This document shows positions 44,777-52,714 of a stretch of DNA of 64,000 bases, one piece after another. This DNA comes from Pedobacter cryoconitis. Lineage in GTDB: Bacteria > Bacteroidota > Bacteroidia > Sphingobacteriales > Sphingobacteriaceae. The stretch is from contig JAAAFW010000006.1 in NCBI GenBank assembly GCA_019352875.1, positions 334,352 through 398,351 of the forward strand, given 5' to 3'. The notes under the pieces were generated by a model, which saw only the letters and a list, made by a program, of their open reading frames with translations, did no database searches and had not been told where the DNA came from. Position numbers and translations under genes: made by a program. Within the stretch, counting starts at the first letter, position 1. Each line of letters opens with the position of its first letter.

Positions 44777-45208
44777 ATGCAGATTAAAATTATCAACAAA
44801 TCAGGAATGGCCTTGCCACAGTATGAAACAGCTCATGCAGCAGGAATGGATATGAGAGCTTTTGTTGAATCAGAGATTATAATTAAACCTTTACAGCGTA
44901 TTTTGATTCCAACAGGTTTGCATATCGAACTTCCGGTAGGGTTTGAAGCACAGATACGTCCACGCAGCGGACTGGCTTATAAATATGGAATCAGTATTGT
45001 TAATGCGCCTGGAACAATTGATGCAGACTATCGCGGTGAGATTAAAGTTTTGTTAATAAACTTATCTGACACAGATTTTGTGGTACAAAATGGAGACCGC
45101 ATTGCACAGATGGTAATTGCAAAACATGAAACTGTGCAATGGGAGGCTGTAGAAGAACTTTCGGACACAGATCGTGGAGCCGGCGGTTACGGTCACACCG
45201 GAAAATAA
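44777..45208 (+). CDS. dut: dUTP diphosphatase
   Basis: This 143-residue trimeric enzyme hydrolyses dUTP to dUMP and pyrophosphate, keeping uracil out of DNA. All five family motifs are visible: [46 protein letters not shown] and the C-terminal [11 protein letters not shown] that closes over the active site. The length is normal. It lies between the flippase gene and the DUF4292-like lipoprotein gene, an arrangement I recall from Bacteroidota genomes. Confidence 0.98.
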   Translation: MQIKIINKSGMALPQYETAHAAGMDMRAFVESEIIIKPLQRILIPTGLHIELPVGFEAQIRPRSGLAYKYGISIVNAPGTIDADYRGEIKVLLINLSDTDFVVQNGDRIAQMVIAKHETVQWEAVEELSDTDRGAGGYGHTGK

Positions 45209-45246
45209 AAAACTCTTTCGTAAGAGAGTAAGATTAAAGGGAGGAA

Positions 45247-46038
45247 ATGATGAGAATAGCGCATAAAAATTACTGGCTTTTGCTATTAGTGTTTACCACG
45301 CTCACTGCGTGTAAGACTAAAAAGCAATTGGTGAAAGTACCTGATGAAGTGGCAAAAGTGCCTGTGAATAAGTTAAAAGAGGAGAATCTCAGGATGTTGC
45401 GTTCGAAAGATATTCCATTTAATACCCTATCCATGCGGGGCAAGGCCACGCTGGACATGAATGGTAATTCAAATCAGGTGACCATGACGGTACGTATTCA
45501 GAAAAACGAAAAGATCTGGGTAAGCTTAACAGCAATTGCAGGTATTGAGGTCGCCAGAGCATTGATTACGCCTGACAGTATTCTTGTTCGTAATAATATC
45601 CAGGCGGTAGGAATCAGAAAACCATTCAGTTATTTATATCGCTTCAGCACTGCACAGCTTAACTTTAACATGCTGCAGTCAGTGCTGACAGGTAATACTA
45701 TTGCTGAGCTTATGCAACCAGAGGCCGATCTTAAAAGTGAAGCCGGAGTTTTTAAGCTGGACGGAAGACAAGCTGAACTGGGTTACTCAATCCTTTTTAA
45801 TACCCTGTTTAAACCCGGGGAGCTTTTGCTGAATGATGTGAAAGCTGGTCAGGCAATGAAGGTTGTCTATTCAGAATATCAGCAGGTAACCGATGCAGTT
45901 TTGCCCACCGTATTGAGGATAAATTCGCAAACAGGTAGCAAAAAGACCAATATCTCATTGGACTTCACAAAAATAGATCGCAATGTTCAGTTGGATTTTC
46001 CGTTTAGTCTTCCAAAGAGGTTTGAGATAATAAACTAA
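45247..46038 (+). CDS. DUF4292-like lipoprotein
   Basis: The 263-residue precursor has a lipoprotein signal with lipobox LTAC (Cys 21) and a mature domain rich in beta-strands: FNTLSMRGKATLDMNGNSNQVTMTVRIQKNEKIWVSL, RALITPDSILV and PFSYLYRF, resembling DUF4292 and LolA/LolB-like folds. It is probably anchored in the periplasm-facing leaflet of a membrane. Two ATGs stand in tandem at the start. Its position between dut and the EnvC-like gene suggests an envelope role, but no function is established. Confidence 0.85.
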   Translation: MMRIAHKNYWLLLLVFTTLTACKTKKQLVKVPDEVAKVPVNKLKEENLRMLRSKDIPFNTLSMRGKATLDMNGNSNQVTMTVRIQKNEKIWVSLTAIAGIEVARALITPDSILVRNNIQAVGIRKPFSYLYRFSTAQLNFNMLQSVLTGNTIAELMQPEADLKSEAGVFKLDGRQAELGYSILFNTLFKPGELLLNDVKAGQAMKVVYSEYQQVTDAVLPTVLRINSQTGSKKTNISLDFTKIDRNVQLDFPFSLPKRFEIIN

Positions 46039-46060
46039 AAAAATTTATACTTTTGATGTA

Positions 46061-47314
46061 ATGAAGCTACACAAATTACTATTATTTCTTTTGTTTGTTA
46101 CGTTTGCGTCTTCTGCTGTAGCACAAAGCAGTGCCCAACTAAAAAAGAAGAAAGAAGCTATTCAGCGCGAAATTGAACTTTTACAGAAAAATCTGAATAA
46201 GGCCGCACAGAGTAAAAAACTGACTCTGGGTGAGATCAATGCACTGAATGCAAAGATAAAACTGATGCAGAGTAAGATCAGTGTGATCAATTCTGAGATC
46301 AAGAATCTTGATAGCGAAATCCATGAGAACACAAATACCGTACATTCTTTACAGACCCAGCTTTCTCAGTTAAAGAAAGAATACGCGGGCATGATCAGAT
46401 TTGCGCAGCGGAATAGAAACTCATACGATAAGATGATGTTTATTTTCGCCGCCAGTGACTTTAATCAGGCATATAAGCGAATTAAATACCTGCAGCAGTT
46501 TGGTCAATACAGAAAAAAACAAGCAGATTATATCCAGGGCACAGAAAAAAGCCTGAAGTATAAGATCGTTATTTTGGATAAAAGTCTGAAAGAGAAGAGT
46601 AATCTCTTGAAAGAGCAGGAGAGTGAGCAGAATAAACTGGCTAAGAACAAAACGGAGCAAGCTTCAGTACTCAATAAGTTCAGCAGACAGGAAAAACAAT
46701 TTAGTAATGATATTGCTACACGGAAGAAACAACAGGCAGCAATAGACAGGCAGATACGGAATGCAATTCAACGTGAGATTGCGCTGGCAAGAAAGCGTGC
46801 AGAAGAAGAAGCCAGGATTGCTGCAGCTAAAGCAAGGGCAGATAATAAACCTGCTCCTGCGGAGAAACCAAAGACAACAACGAACTATCTGACTGCTACA
46901 CCGGAAGCTGCGAAGCTTTCTGCAGGATTTGAAAATAACAGGGGCCGTTTACCATGGCCGGTAGGATCTGGTACGATTACAGAGAACTTCGGCAGGCATA
47001 CTGAGGGTCAGGCAGGTTATACCAATGATGGAGTTAATATAATGACTGCTGATGGTGCCGCCGTTCGGGCCGTTTTTAGCGGAGACGTTTTATTTGTAAC
47101 GATGATGCAGGGGATTTATGTAGTTGCTATCCGTCACGGTGATTACTTCACTATCTATCAAAATTTACGTTCTGCAAATGTTGCAAAAGGAGATAAAGTA
47201 GAGACGCGTCAGACTATTGGTACAGTTGCCACCACGTCTGACGGCCCTATGCTTCACTTTGAAATTATGCGAGGCCAGGTAAAGCTGAATCCTGAGGCCT
47301 GGATAGCTAAATAA
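46061..47314 (+). CDS. EnvC-like murein hydrolase activator (degenerate M23 domain)
   Basis: The 417-residue protein has a signal peptide (ends AVAQ), a long coiled coil (about 22-250, heptad-rich with many Lys/Glu/Gln), a short linker with AAKARADNKPAPAEKP, and a C-terminal LytM/M23 domain. The zinc site is degenerate: GYTNDGVNIM replaces the HxGIDI histidine and aspartate, and PMLHFEI keeps one of the two final histidines. This is what EnvC-type activators show, so it likely switches on an amidase at division rather than cutting peptidoglycan itself. The next genes encode TatA proteins. Confidence 0.88.
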   Translation: MKLHKLLLFLLFVTFASSAVAQSSAQLKKKKEAIQREIELLQKNLNKAAQSKKLTLGEINALNAKIKLMQSKISVINSEIKNLDSEIHENTNTVHSLQTQLSQLKKEYAGMIRFAQRNRNSYDKMMFIFAASDFNQAYKRIKYLQQFGQYRKKQADYIQGTEKSLKYKIVILDKSLKEKSNLLKEQESEQNKLAKNKTEQASVLNKFSRQEKQFSNDIATRKKQQAAIDRQIRNAIQREIALARKRAEEEARIAAAKARADNKPAPAEKPKTTTNYLTATPEAAKLSAGFENNRGRLPWPVGSGTITENFGRHTEGQAGYTNDGVNIMTADGAAVRAVFSGDVLFVTMMQGIYVVAIRHGDYFTIYQNLRSANVAKGDKVETRQTIGTVATTSDGPMLHFEIMRGQVKLNPEAWIAK

Positions 47315-47333
47315 AAATTGCAGCTAAAATGTT

Positions 47334-47341
47334 TATATTTG
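47334..47341 (+). promoter_or_regulatory. Putative -7 promoter element upstream of the first tatA-like gene
   Basis: TATATTTG matches TAnnTTTG and lies 10 bp before the ATG at 47352 or 25 bp before the ATG at 47367. There is no well-spaced -33 TTG. Confidence 0.35.
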
Positions 47342-47351
47342 TATATAATAA

Positions 47352-47792
47352 ATGATAACTAATAATATGTATTCAGGTACGATAACAGAATTTTTAAATA
47401 TGGGAGGCGGAGAAATCATGCTTATCCTAGCCGTTGTTTTACTCCTTTTCGGAGGAAAGAAATTGCCTGAGCTGGCCAGAGGTCTCGGTAAGGGAATTAA
47501 AGATTTTAAAGATGCTTCTGAAGGTGTCAAAAGAGAAATTCACAGAAATATCAATGCAATGGATATTGATGATGAGCTGAAGAAGGATGAAACACCTGCT
47601 TCTTCGTATACGGCAGCAGCTTCTGCTCCGGTAACAGAAGAGCCTGTTGTTTACCCCGCACCGGAAGGCGCAGTACCAGTTGATATGTCAAGAAGTACAG
47701 TACAGGAAGGTGATGCTTTGACAGAAGATCCTTCAGCTCCTGCCACTGCGGAACATACTACAGAAACAGAACCACAGAAAAATAACATTTAA
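47352..47792 (+). CDS. TatA/B-family protein with long acidic tail
   Basis: The 146-residue protein has one membrane helix ([16 protein letters not shown]), the hinge [16 protein letters not shown] and an amphipathic helix ([15 protein letters not shown]), as in TatA/TatB pore subunits of twin-arginine translocation. The tail of about 80 residues is acidic and Pro/Ala/Thr-rich, unusual for TatA and more like TatB in length. An ATG at 47367 would shorten the N-terminus by five residues. A second TatA gene follows 10 bp later; no tatC gene is in the window. Confidence 0.88.
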   Translation: MITNNMYSGTITEFLNMGGGEIMLILAVVLLLFGGKKLPELARGLGKGIKDFKDASEGVKREIHRNINAMDIDDELKKDETPASSYTAAASAPVTEEPVVYPAPEGAVPVDMSRSTVQEGDALTEDPSAPATAEHTTETEPQKNNI

Positions 47793-47802
47793 ACCAAATA
47801 TC

Positions 47803-48006
47803 ATGTTAAACACAACAATATTAGCAGCCCTGGGAACTCCAGAAATCGTAATCATTTTAGTCGTTGTCCTGCTGCTTTTTGGCGGTAAGAAAATTCCGGA
47901 ACTGATGCGCGGATTAGGTAAAGGTGTGAAAGAATTTAAAGATGGAAAAGATGGTGCGGATGATACCGTAGAGTCAAATACCAACAATACACAAAAACCA
48001 CTTTAA
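47803..48006 (+). CDS. tatA: Twin-arginine translocase subunit TatA
   Basis: This 67-residue protein has an N-terminal membrane helix ([14 protein letters not shown]), [22 protein letters not shown] and a short polar tail. It is the standard TatA size and pattern. It is a close paralogue of the preceding gene product over the first 45 residues, so the pair arose by tandem duplication. Confidence 0.93.
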   Translation: MLNTTILAALGTPEIVIILVVVLLLFGGKKIPELMRGLGKGVKEFKDGKDGADDTVESNTNNTQKPL

Positions 48007-48045
48007 TCTTTAACCGGGAAACCCTATTTCACCTCACCTGACAAT

Positions 48046-49476
48046 TTGAAAAAGTATAAATCTCTTACGGAGGTACAATCACTGATTGAAAGTAAACAGC
48101 TTAATGTGCCGGATTTACTGGCTTATTATCTGGATAAGATTCGTGAACAACCGGAACTCAATGCTTTCAACGAAGTCTTTGTTTCCTCTGCAACTGAACA
48201 GGCGAAAGCTGTACAGGAAAAGATTAATGCTGGAAAAGCCGGGCGTCTGGCTGGAATGGTAATCGGTATTAAAGATAACATCCTTTATAAAGACCATCAG
48301 ACAACAGCATCTTCAAAAATGCTGGATGGATTTGTAGCGCCTTATTCTTCTACAGTCGTCAGCAGGCTTTTAGCTGAAGATGCTGTAATTATAGGCAGAT
48401 TAAACTGCGATGAATTTGCAATGGGTGGATCAAATGAAACTTCTTTTTTTGGTCCGGTGCGTAATGCGGCGGACACGGAGAGGGTTGCAGGAGGTTCTTC
48501 CGGGGGTTCTGCAGTGGCAGTGCAGGCAGATCTTTGTCTCGCTGCATTGGGTACCGATACAGGCGGCTCAGTACGTCAACCCGCTGCATTTTGCGGTTGT
48601 TTTGGTTTAAAACCCACCTATGGGCGGATCTCCCGCTATGGGGTAATAGCTTATGCTTCTTCTTTCGATCAGGTTGGAACACTAACATCATCAGTTAGTG
48701 ATGCGGCTTTGTTAATGGAAATTTTAGCCGGAGCAGATGCGTACGACAGTACGGTTTCTGCAACGTCAGTTCCGGTTTACAGCAAAGAACTGAATCATCC
48801 TGGCAAGCAGCGTATCGCTGTCCTTAAAGAGACGATGGAAAGTGAAGCGCTTGATCCCGAAACTAAGCAGGCTATATTAGAAGCAATTGCCGGATTTCGT
48901 GCTCAGGGGCATCAGGTAGATGAGGTTTCATTTGATCTGCTGGATTACCTTGTTCCTGCATACTATGTGCTTACTGCTGCAGAAGCTTCTTCTAACCTGT
49001 CCAGGTATGATGGCGTGCATTACGGCTACCGTAACCTGCAGGCTGAGAATTTAAATAGTCTATATAAAAAATCCAGAGCTGAAGGCTTTGGTACGGAAGT
49101 AAAACGGCGGATTATGCTGGGTACATTTGTATTGAGTGCCGGTTATTACGATGCTTATTATCAGAAAGCACAGCAGGTCAGACGTCTGATCAGAGAGCGG
49201 GTAGAAGCATTGTTTACTAATTATGATCTGATTCTTACTCCGGTTGCGCCAACCCCTGCTTTTAAAATCGGGGAGAATATGCAAGATCCGCTGGTCATGT
49301 ATATGGCCGATATATTCACAGTATTACCCTCATTAAGTGGTATCCCTTCGATAGCCATTCCACTTGGCAATAATCAGGCTGGTTTGCCGTTAAGTCTTCA
49401 ATTGAGTGCAAAGCACTTCAATGAGGAACTTCTCCTTGCCTTTACAGCCGGATTTAAAGCTGAAGCCTATACCTAA
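48046..49476 (+). CDS. gatA: Asp-tRNA(Asn)/Glu-tRNA(Gln) amidotransferase subunit A
   Basis: This amidase-signature enzyme releases ammonia from glutamine or asparagine for tRNA-dependent amidation. The 476-residue protein has the Lys-Ser-Ser triad region: K76 in VIGIKDNI, and VAGGSSGGSAVAV with the downstream GTDTGGSVRQPAAF. LKPTYGRISRYGV and the C-terminal FTVLPSLSGIPSIAIPLG are further GatA signatures. The start codon is TTG at 48046 (product begins with KKYKSLTEV). gatB and gatC are not in the window. Confidence 0.96.
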   Translation: MKKYKSLTEVQSLIESKQLNVPDLLAYYLDKIREQPELNAFNEVFVSSATEQAKAVQEKINAGKAGRLAGMVIGIKDNILYKDHQTTASSKMLDGFVAPYSSTVVSRLLAEDAVIIGRLNCDEFAMGGSNETSFFGPVRNAADTERVAGGSSGGSAVAVQADLCLAALGTDTGGSVRQPAAFCGCFGLKPTYGRISRYGVIAYASSFDQVGTLTSSVSDAALLMEILAGADAYDSTVSATSVPVYSKELNHPGKQRIAVLKETMESEALDPETKQAILEAIAGFRAQGHQVDEVSFDLLDYLVPAYYVLTAAEASSNLSRYDGVHYGYRNLQAENLNSLYKKSRAEGFGTEVKRRIMLGTFVLSAGYYDAYYQKAQQVRRLIRERVEALFTNYDLILTPVAPTPAFKIGENMQDPLVMYMADIFTVLPSLSGIPSIAIPLGNNQAGLPLSLQLSAKHFNEELLLAFTAGFKAEAYT

Positions 49477-49637
49477 TCATATTAATTAAATTAATACAGC
49501 TGTTTTGAACAGGCCTATGAAACCATCAGATACATATTCATTTTCAGATAGAATATTCTTACAACTGACGGTTCTCTTTTCTATGGCCGGATTTCAGGGT
49601 TCTTGCGGCTTTCATTCCTACAAATATTTAATAGCTT

Positions 49638-50960
49638 ATGAAACTAAAAGTACTTTTGCTTTCTGGTTCTTTGTGTCTGATGGCGGCCCTTTCCGGGAAA
49701 GCTCAGCGTCAATTACCGGCACAGGACTCTCTTCCTAAGATTAGTATACTGCAGACGGCATATCAGGGTGACACTACAGCAGTGCCCGATGTGTTGGAAA
49801 ACCCCCTTTTCTATAACTATAACTTTACCTATAAAAAGCGGCTTGACTCTATCCAAAGCCAGATTCCTCTTGCATATAATGAAGCTGTACAGCGTTATAT
49901 AGATGTTTACAGTGGACGCAAAGACATGATGGGCAAAATGCTTGGCATGTCCGAATATTATTTTCCCATTTTCGAGAATGCACTGAAGGCCTATAATATG
50001 CCTGCAGAACTTAAATTCCTTCCAATTATTGAATCTTCGATGAACTCTCATGCCATTTCCAGGGTAGGAGCGACTGGTTTATGGCAGTTTATGTTTGGTA
50101 CCGCCAAAGGTTATGGGCTGAATATGGATAATTTTGTTGACGAAAGAAAAGATCCTATTCAGGCAAGCTATGCTGCGGCAGCTTATTTTAGGGATGCTTA
50201 CAAAGAACTCGGCGACTGGCTACTGGCTATTGCTGCCTATAATTGTGGTACAGGTAATGTAAACCGTGCCATTGCAAAGGCAAACAGCCGTGACTTTTGG
50301 GAAATCAGAAACTTTCTTCCTGCAGAAACCCGCAATTATGTTCCAGCATTTATTGCAGCTGTTTATGTGATGAATTTTGCAGATCAGCATCATATCAAGG
50401 CGCAGAAGTCATTATTCGCTATCAAGACCGACACCATTCAGGTTGACCGCTTTGTTTCGCTTGCCGAACTTGCTCAGGCGATGGAGATAGACGAAGATGA
50501 CCTGTTCACTCTGAACCCTTCTTACAAAAAGAAGATTGTAAATGGGTCCTCTGAAGCTCCGCGGCGTATTATTATGCCGAAAGTCAATACAGCCGTATTT
50601 GCCAATATTTATGATGTATTGAATAACAGCACCGTGAGTGCAGATACACGGATAATACTTGCATCAAATGACGATAAAAGGTTGCAGCGTAATAAGAATA
50701 CTGCGAATAACCTTCAGGGTAAGGCTACAGTCTATCATAAAGTAGGGGCAGGGCAAAGCCTGCATGCGATCGCTGGCAAGTATCGTGTAGAAGTTCAGGA
50801 CCTGAAGGTCTGGAATAATCTGAAGGGGAATACGATCGTACCGGGGCAGCGGCTTATTGTGTCCAAAGGACCAGTTGCGAAAAGAGAAGAATTAAGAACT
50901 TCGAAAAAGTACATTACCTATAAAGGTAAATCCAAAGCTGCAAACGGCGGAGTATTATAA
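49638..50960 (+). CDS. Membrane-bound-type lytic transglycosylase with LysM (MltD-like)
   Basis: This 440-residue secreted protein (signal peptide ends GKAQ) has a lysozyme-like SLT domain (about 100-245): catalytic glutamate E132 in FLPIIESSMNSHAISRVGATGLWQFM, then PIQASYAAAAYFRDAY and AIAAYNCGTGNVNRAI. A LysM domain near the C-terminus (HKVGAGQSLHAIAGKYRV, NNLKGNTIVPGQRLIV) binds peptidoglycan. It cleaves glycan strands to 1,6-anhydro ends in the periplasm. The upstream 160 bp hold no convincing gene. It is 12 bp upstream of ruvA. Confidence 0.94.
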   Translation: MKLKVLLLSGSLCLMAALSGKAQRQLPAQDSLPKISILQTAYQGDTTAVPDVLENPLFYNYNFTYKKRLDSIQSQIPLAYNEAVQRYIDVYSGRKDMMGKMLGMSEYYFPIFENALKAYNMPAELKFLPIIESSMNSHAISRVGATGLWQFMFGTAKGYGLNMDNFVDERKDPIQASYAAAAYFRDAYKELGDWLLAIAAYNCGTGNVNRAIAKANSRDFWEIRNFLPAETRNYVPAFIAAVYVMNFADQHHIKAQKSLFAIKTDTIQVDRFVSLAELAQAMEIDEDDLFTLNPSYKKKIVNGSSEAPRRIIMPKVNTAVFANIYDVLNNSTVSADTRIILASNDDKRLQRNKNTANNLQGKATVYHKVGAGQSLHAIAGKYRVEVQDLKVWNNLKGNTIVPGQRLIVSKGPVAKREELRTSKKYITYKGKSKAANGGVL

Positions 50961-50972
50961 AAAAGAAAATAT

Positions 50973-51557
50973 ATGTATGATTATATAGATGGCAGGCTTA
51001 CTTTTAAATGTCCTGCTTATATTGTTGTTGAAGCTGGTGGAATTGGATATCATGTCAATATTTCATTAAATACCTATGGGGCCTTAGGTGATGCAGAACG
51101 CTGCAAAATTTTCGTCTGGTTACATGTTAAAGAAGATGCGCATACTTTATACGGCTTTTTAGATGAGGGTGAACGCAGGATGTTCCTGCATCTGATATCT
51201 GTTTCCGGTATCGGACCAAATACCGGAAGAATGATGCTTTCTTCAATTACTCCTGCAGAAATTCAGACTGCAATTGTTAATGCAGACCTACCGTTAATCC
51301 AGCGTATCAAAGGGATCGGTGCTAAATCTGCGCAAAGGCTGGTTCTTGAGCTACAGGATAAACTCAAAAAAGAAGGTACAGGATCGCTTATCGCCGCTCC
51401 GTTAAATGCGACTGTTAGAGAAGAAGCGCTGTCTGCCCTTATGATGTTAGGGTTTGCCAAACTTCCGGTAGAAAAAACGTTGGATCAGGCTATTAAGAAT
51501 GCAGGTGATGAATTGAATGTTGAGCAGCTGATTAAAATAGCACTGAAAAACTTGTAA
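50973..51557 (+). CDS. ruvA: Holliday junction branch-migration protein RuvA
   Basis: This 194-residue protein has the RuvA three-domain order: an OB-fold (MYDYIDGRLTF, VEAGGIGYHVNI), tandem helix-hairpin-helix motifs (LISVSGIGPNTGRMML, IKGIGAKSAQRLVLELQDKL) and a C-terminal helical domain that contacts RuvB (EEALSALMMLGF). RuvA tetramers hold Holliday junctions while RuvB drives branch migration. ruvB and ruvC are not nearby. Confidence 0.97.
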   Translation: MYDYIDGRLTFKCPAYIVVEAGGIGYHVNISLNTYGALGDAERCKIFVWLHVKEDAHTLYGFLDEGERRMFLHLISVSGIGPNTGRMMLSSITPAEIQTAIVNADLPLIQRIKGIGAKSAQRLVLELQDKLKKEGTGSLIAAPLNATVREEALSALMMLGFAKLPVEKTLDQAIKNAGDELNVEQLIKIALKNL

Positions 51558-51710
51558 ATCTGGCCCTAAACCCAGTATATTATATACTAAACCGCTGTTC
51601 GAGCGTTAATGTATTTTGGGAGAATAAGATTCTGGAGGTTATTAGTCACAATGCTTTAAAACTCCGTATAGCGATTTTGTTTTTAGTTTAAGGATAACGA
51701 TGAATTAGAA

Positions 51711-51740
51711 TTGCGATACAACGGATAATAATTACCTTTG
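51711..51740 (+). promoter_or_regulatory. Bacteroidota-type promoter of gcvH
   Basis: TTG at 51711-51713 is followed after 19 bp by TACCTTTG at 51733-51740. This matches both the -33 and -7 elements of the Bacteroidota primary sigma consensus, including the spacing, and lies 20 bp before the gcvH ATG. It is the best promoter in the window. Confidence 0.65.
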
Positions 51741-51760
51741 AACAATCAAAATATTAAAAA

Positions 51761-52141
51761 ATGAACTTTCCATCAGAATTAAAGTACACTAAAGACCACG
51801 AATGGGTTAGAGTAAATGGTAACGAAGCTTTTATCGGTATTACAGATTTCGCACAACGCGAATTAGGCGATATAGTTTATATCGATATCAACAGTGTAGG
51901 TGAAGAAGTAAGTAAAGATGAGGTATTTGGTACTGTTGAGGCTGTTAAAACCGTTTCAGATCTTTACATGCCTGTTACAGGTACAGTTACAGAAGTTAAT
52001 GCTGCATTGAATGATAACCCTGAGCTTGTGAATTCAGACCCGTATGGAGATGGCTGGATGGTAAAAGCAACTATTGCTGACGTTTCAGAAATTGAAGGAT
52101 TGTTAACTGCAGAAGCTTATCAGGCTTTAGTAGGCGCATAA
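51761..52141 (+). CDS. gcvH: Glycine cleavage system protein H
   Basis: This 126-residue lipoyl carrier shuttles the methylamine group between the P and T proteins of the glycine cleavage system. The lipoylated lysine is K63 in [28 protein letters not shown] and [15 protein letters not shown] are typical flanks. The length is normal. A strong consensus promoter precedes it. The only visible terminator is inside the next coding sequence. Confidence 0.98.
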   Translation: MNFPSELKYTKDHEWVRVNGNEAFIGITDFAQRELGDIVYIDINSVGEEVSKDEVFGTVEAVKTVSDLYMPVTGTVTEVNAALNDNPELVNSDPYGDGWMVKATIADVSEIEGLLTAEAYQALVGA

Positions 52142-52144
52142 TTT

Positions 52145-52576
52145 ATGAATAATAAACTCAAAGCATTAAGCTATCAGCGCTGGGCGCTTGCGTGGACTGT
52201 GTTCATCTTAATTCTTTGTACAATGAAAATGCCCGAATCTGCTGGTTCGGGCTTTTTCTTTCAAGGTTTTGATAAACTGGTTCACCTTGGATTTTTCTAT
52301 GTCCTGACTATTTTATTGTTCTATGGAAAGATCAGTAATCAGCACAATTACAGTTTCCGATCCCTTACGATCTTTAAAATTATTGTACTGACTTTTATCG
52401 TCGGTGCTTCAGTTGAGGTAATCCAATACTTCTTTTTTCCTTACCGTTCCGCAGAATGGTGGGACCTTGGATGCGACATGATCGGCGTGTTTATGGGTGT
52501 ATTCAGTTATGTTGTGCTGCATAGGTTCAATTTTGATAAAGACGGCAATTTATACCCTAAAAAAGTAGATCAGTAA
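52145..52576 (+). CDS. VanZ-family membrane protein
   Basis: The 143-residue protein has about four membrane spans. The VanZ pattern is visible: a first span, a loop with KMPESAGSGFF, FDKLVHLGFFYVLTILLFYGK, then FIVGASVEVIQYFF and RSAEWWDLGCDMIGVFMGVF. VanZ-like proteins are widespread; the namesake gives low teicoplanin resistance, but most have no proven function. It starts 3 bp after gcvH, and its codons 29-38 coincide with a perfect intrinsic terminator. Confidence 0.88.
   Translation: MNNKLKALSYQRWALAWTVFILILCTMKMPESAGSGFFFQGFDKLVHLGFFYVLTILLFYGKISNQHNYSFRSLTIFKIIVLTFIVGASVEVIQYFFFPYRSAEWWDLGCDMIGVFMGVFSYVVLHRFNFDKDGNLYPKKVDQ
52231..52257 (+). terminator. Intrinsic terminator inside the VanZ-family coding sequence
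   Basis: GCCCGAA (52231-52237) pairs perfectly with TTCGGGC (52246-52252) around an 8-nt loop and is followed by five T (52253-52257). It is 90 bp past the gcvH stop and lies in frame within the next gene. Confidence 0.75.
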
Positions 52577-52714
52577 TTTCCTGATATCCCGTAACTTGAG
52601 GGATTCCTTTCTTGTGTTGAAACGTATTTAAAATGTTACTCAATATTTTTTACGGACAAAACAAACCATTTATGCTTTTCGTAGTCTGAAAATAAAACCT
52701 TACGAGACTATAGA

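Noticed and set aside
46048..46055. TACTTTTG as a promoter for the EnvC-like gene
   Set aside because: It matches TAnnTTTG but lies only 5 bp from the ATG and has no -33 element at a proper distance; a leaderless promoter cannot be excluded.
49505..49738. 77-residue frame upstream of the lytic transglycosylase
   Set aside because: It starts with TTG and overlaps the signal peptide of the transglycosylase in another frame.
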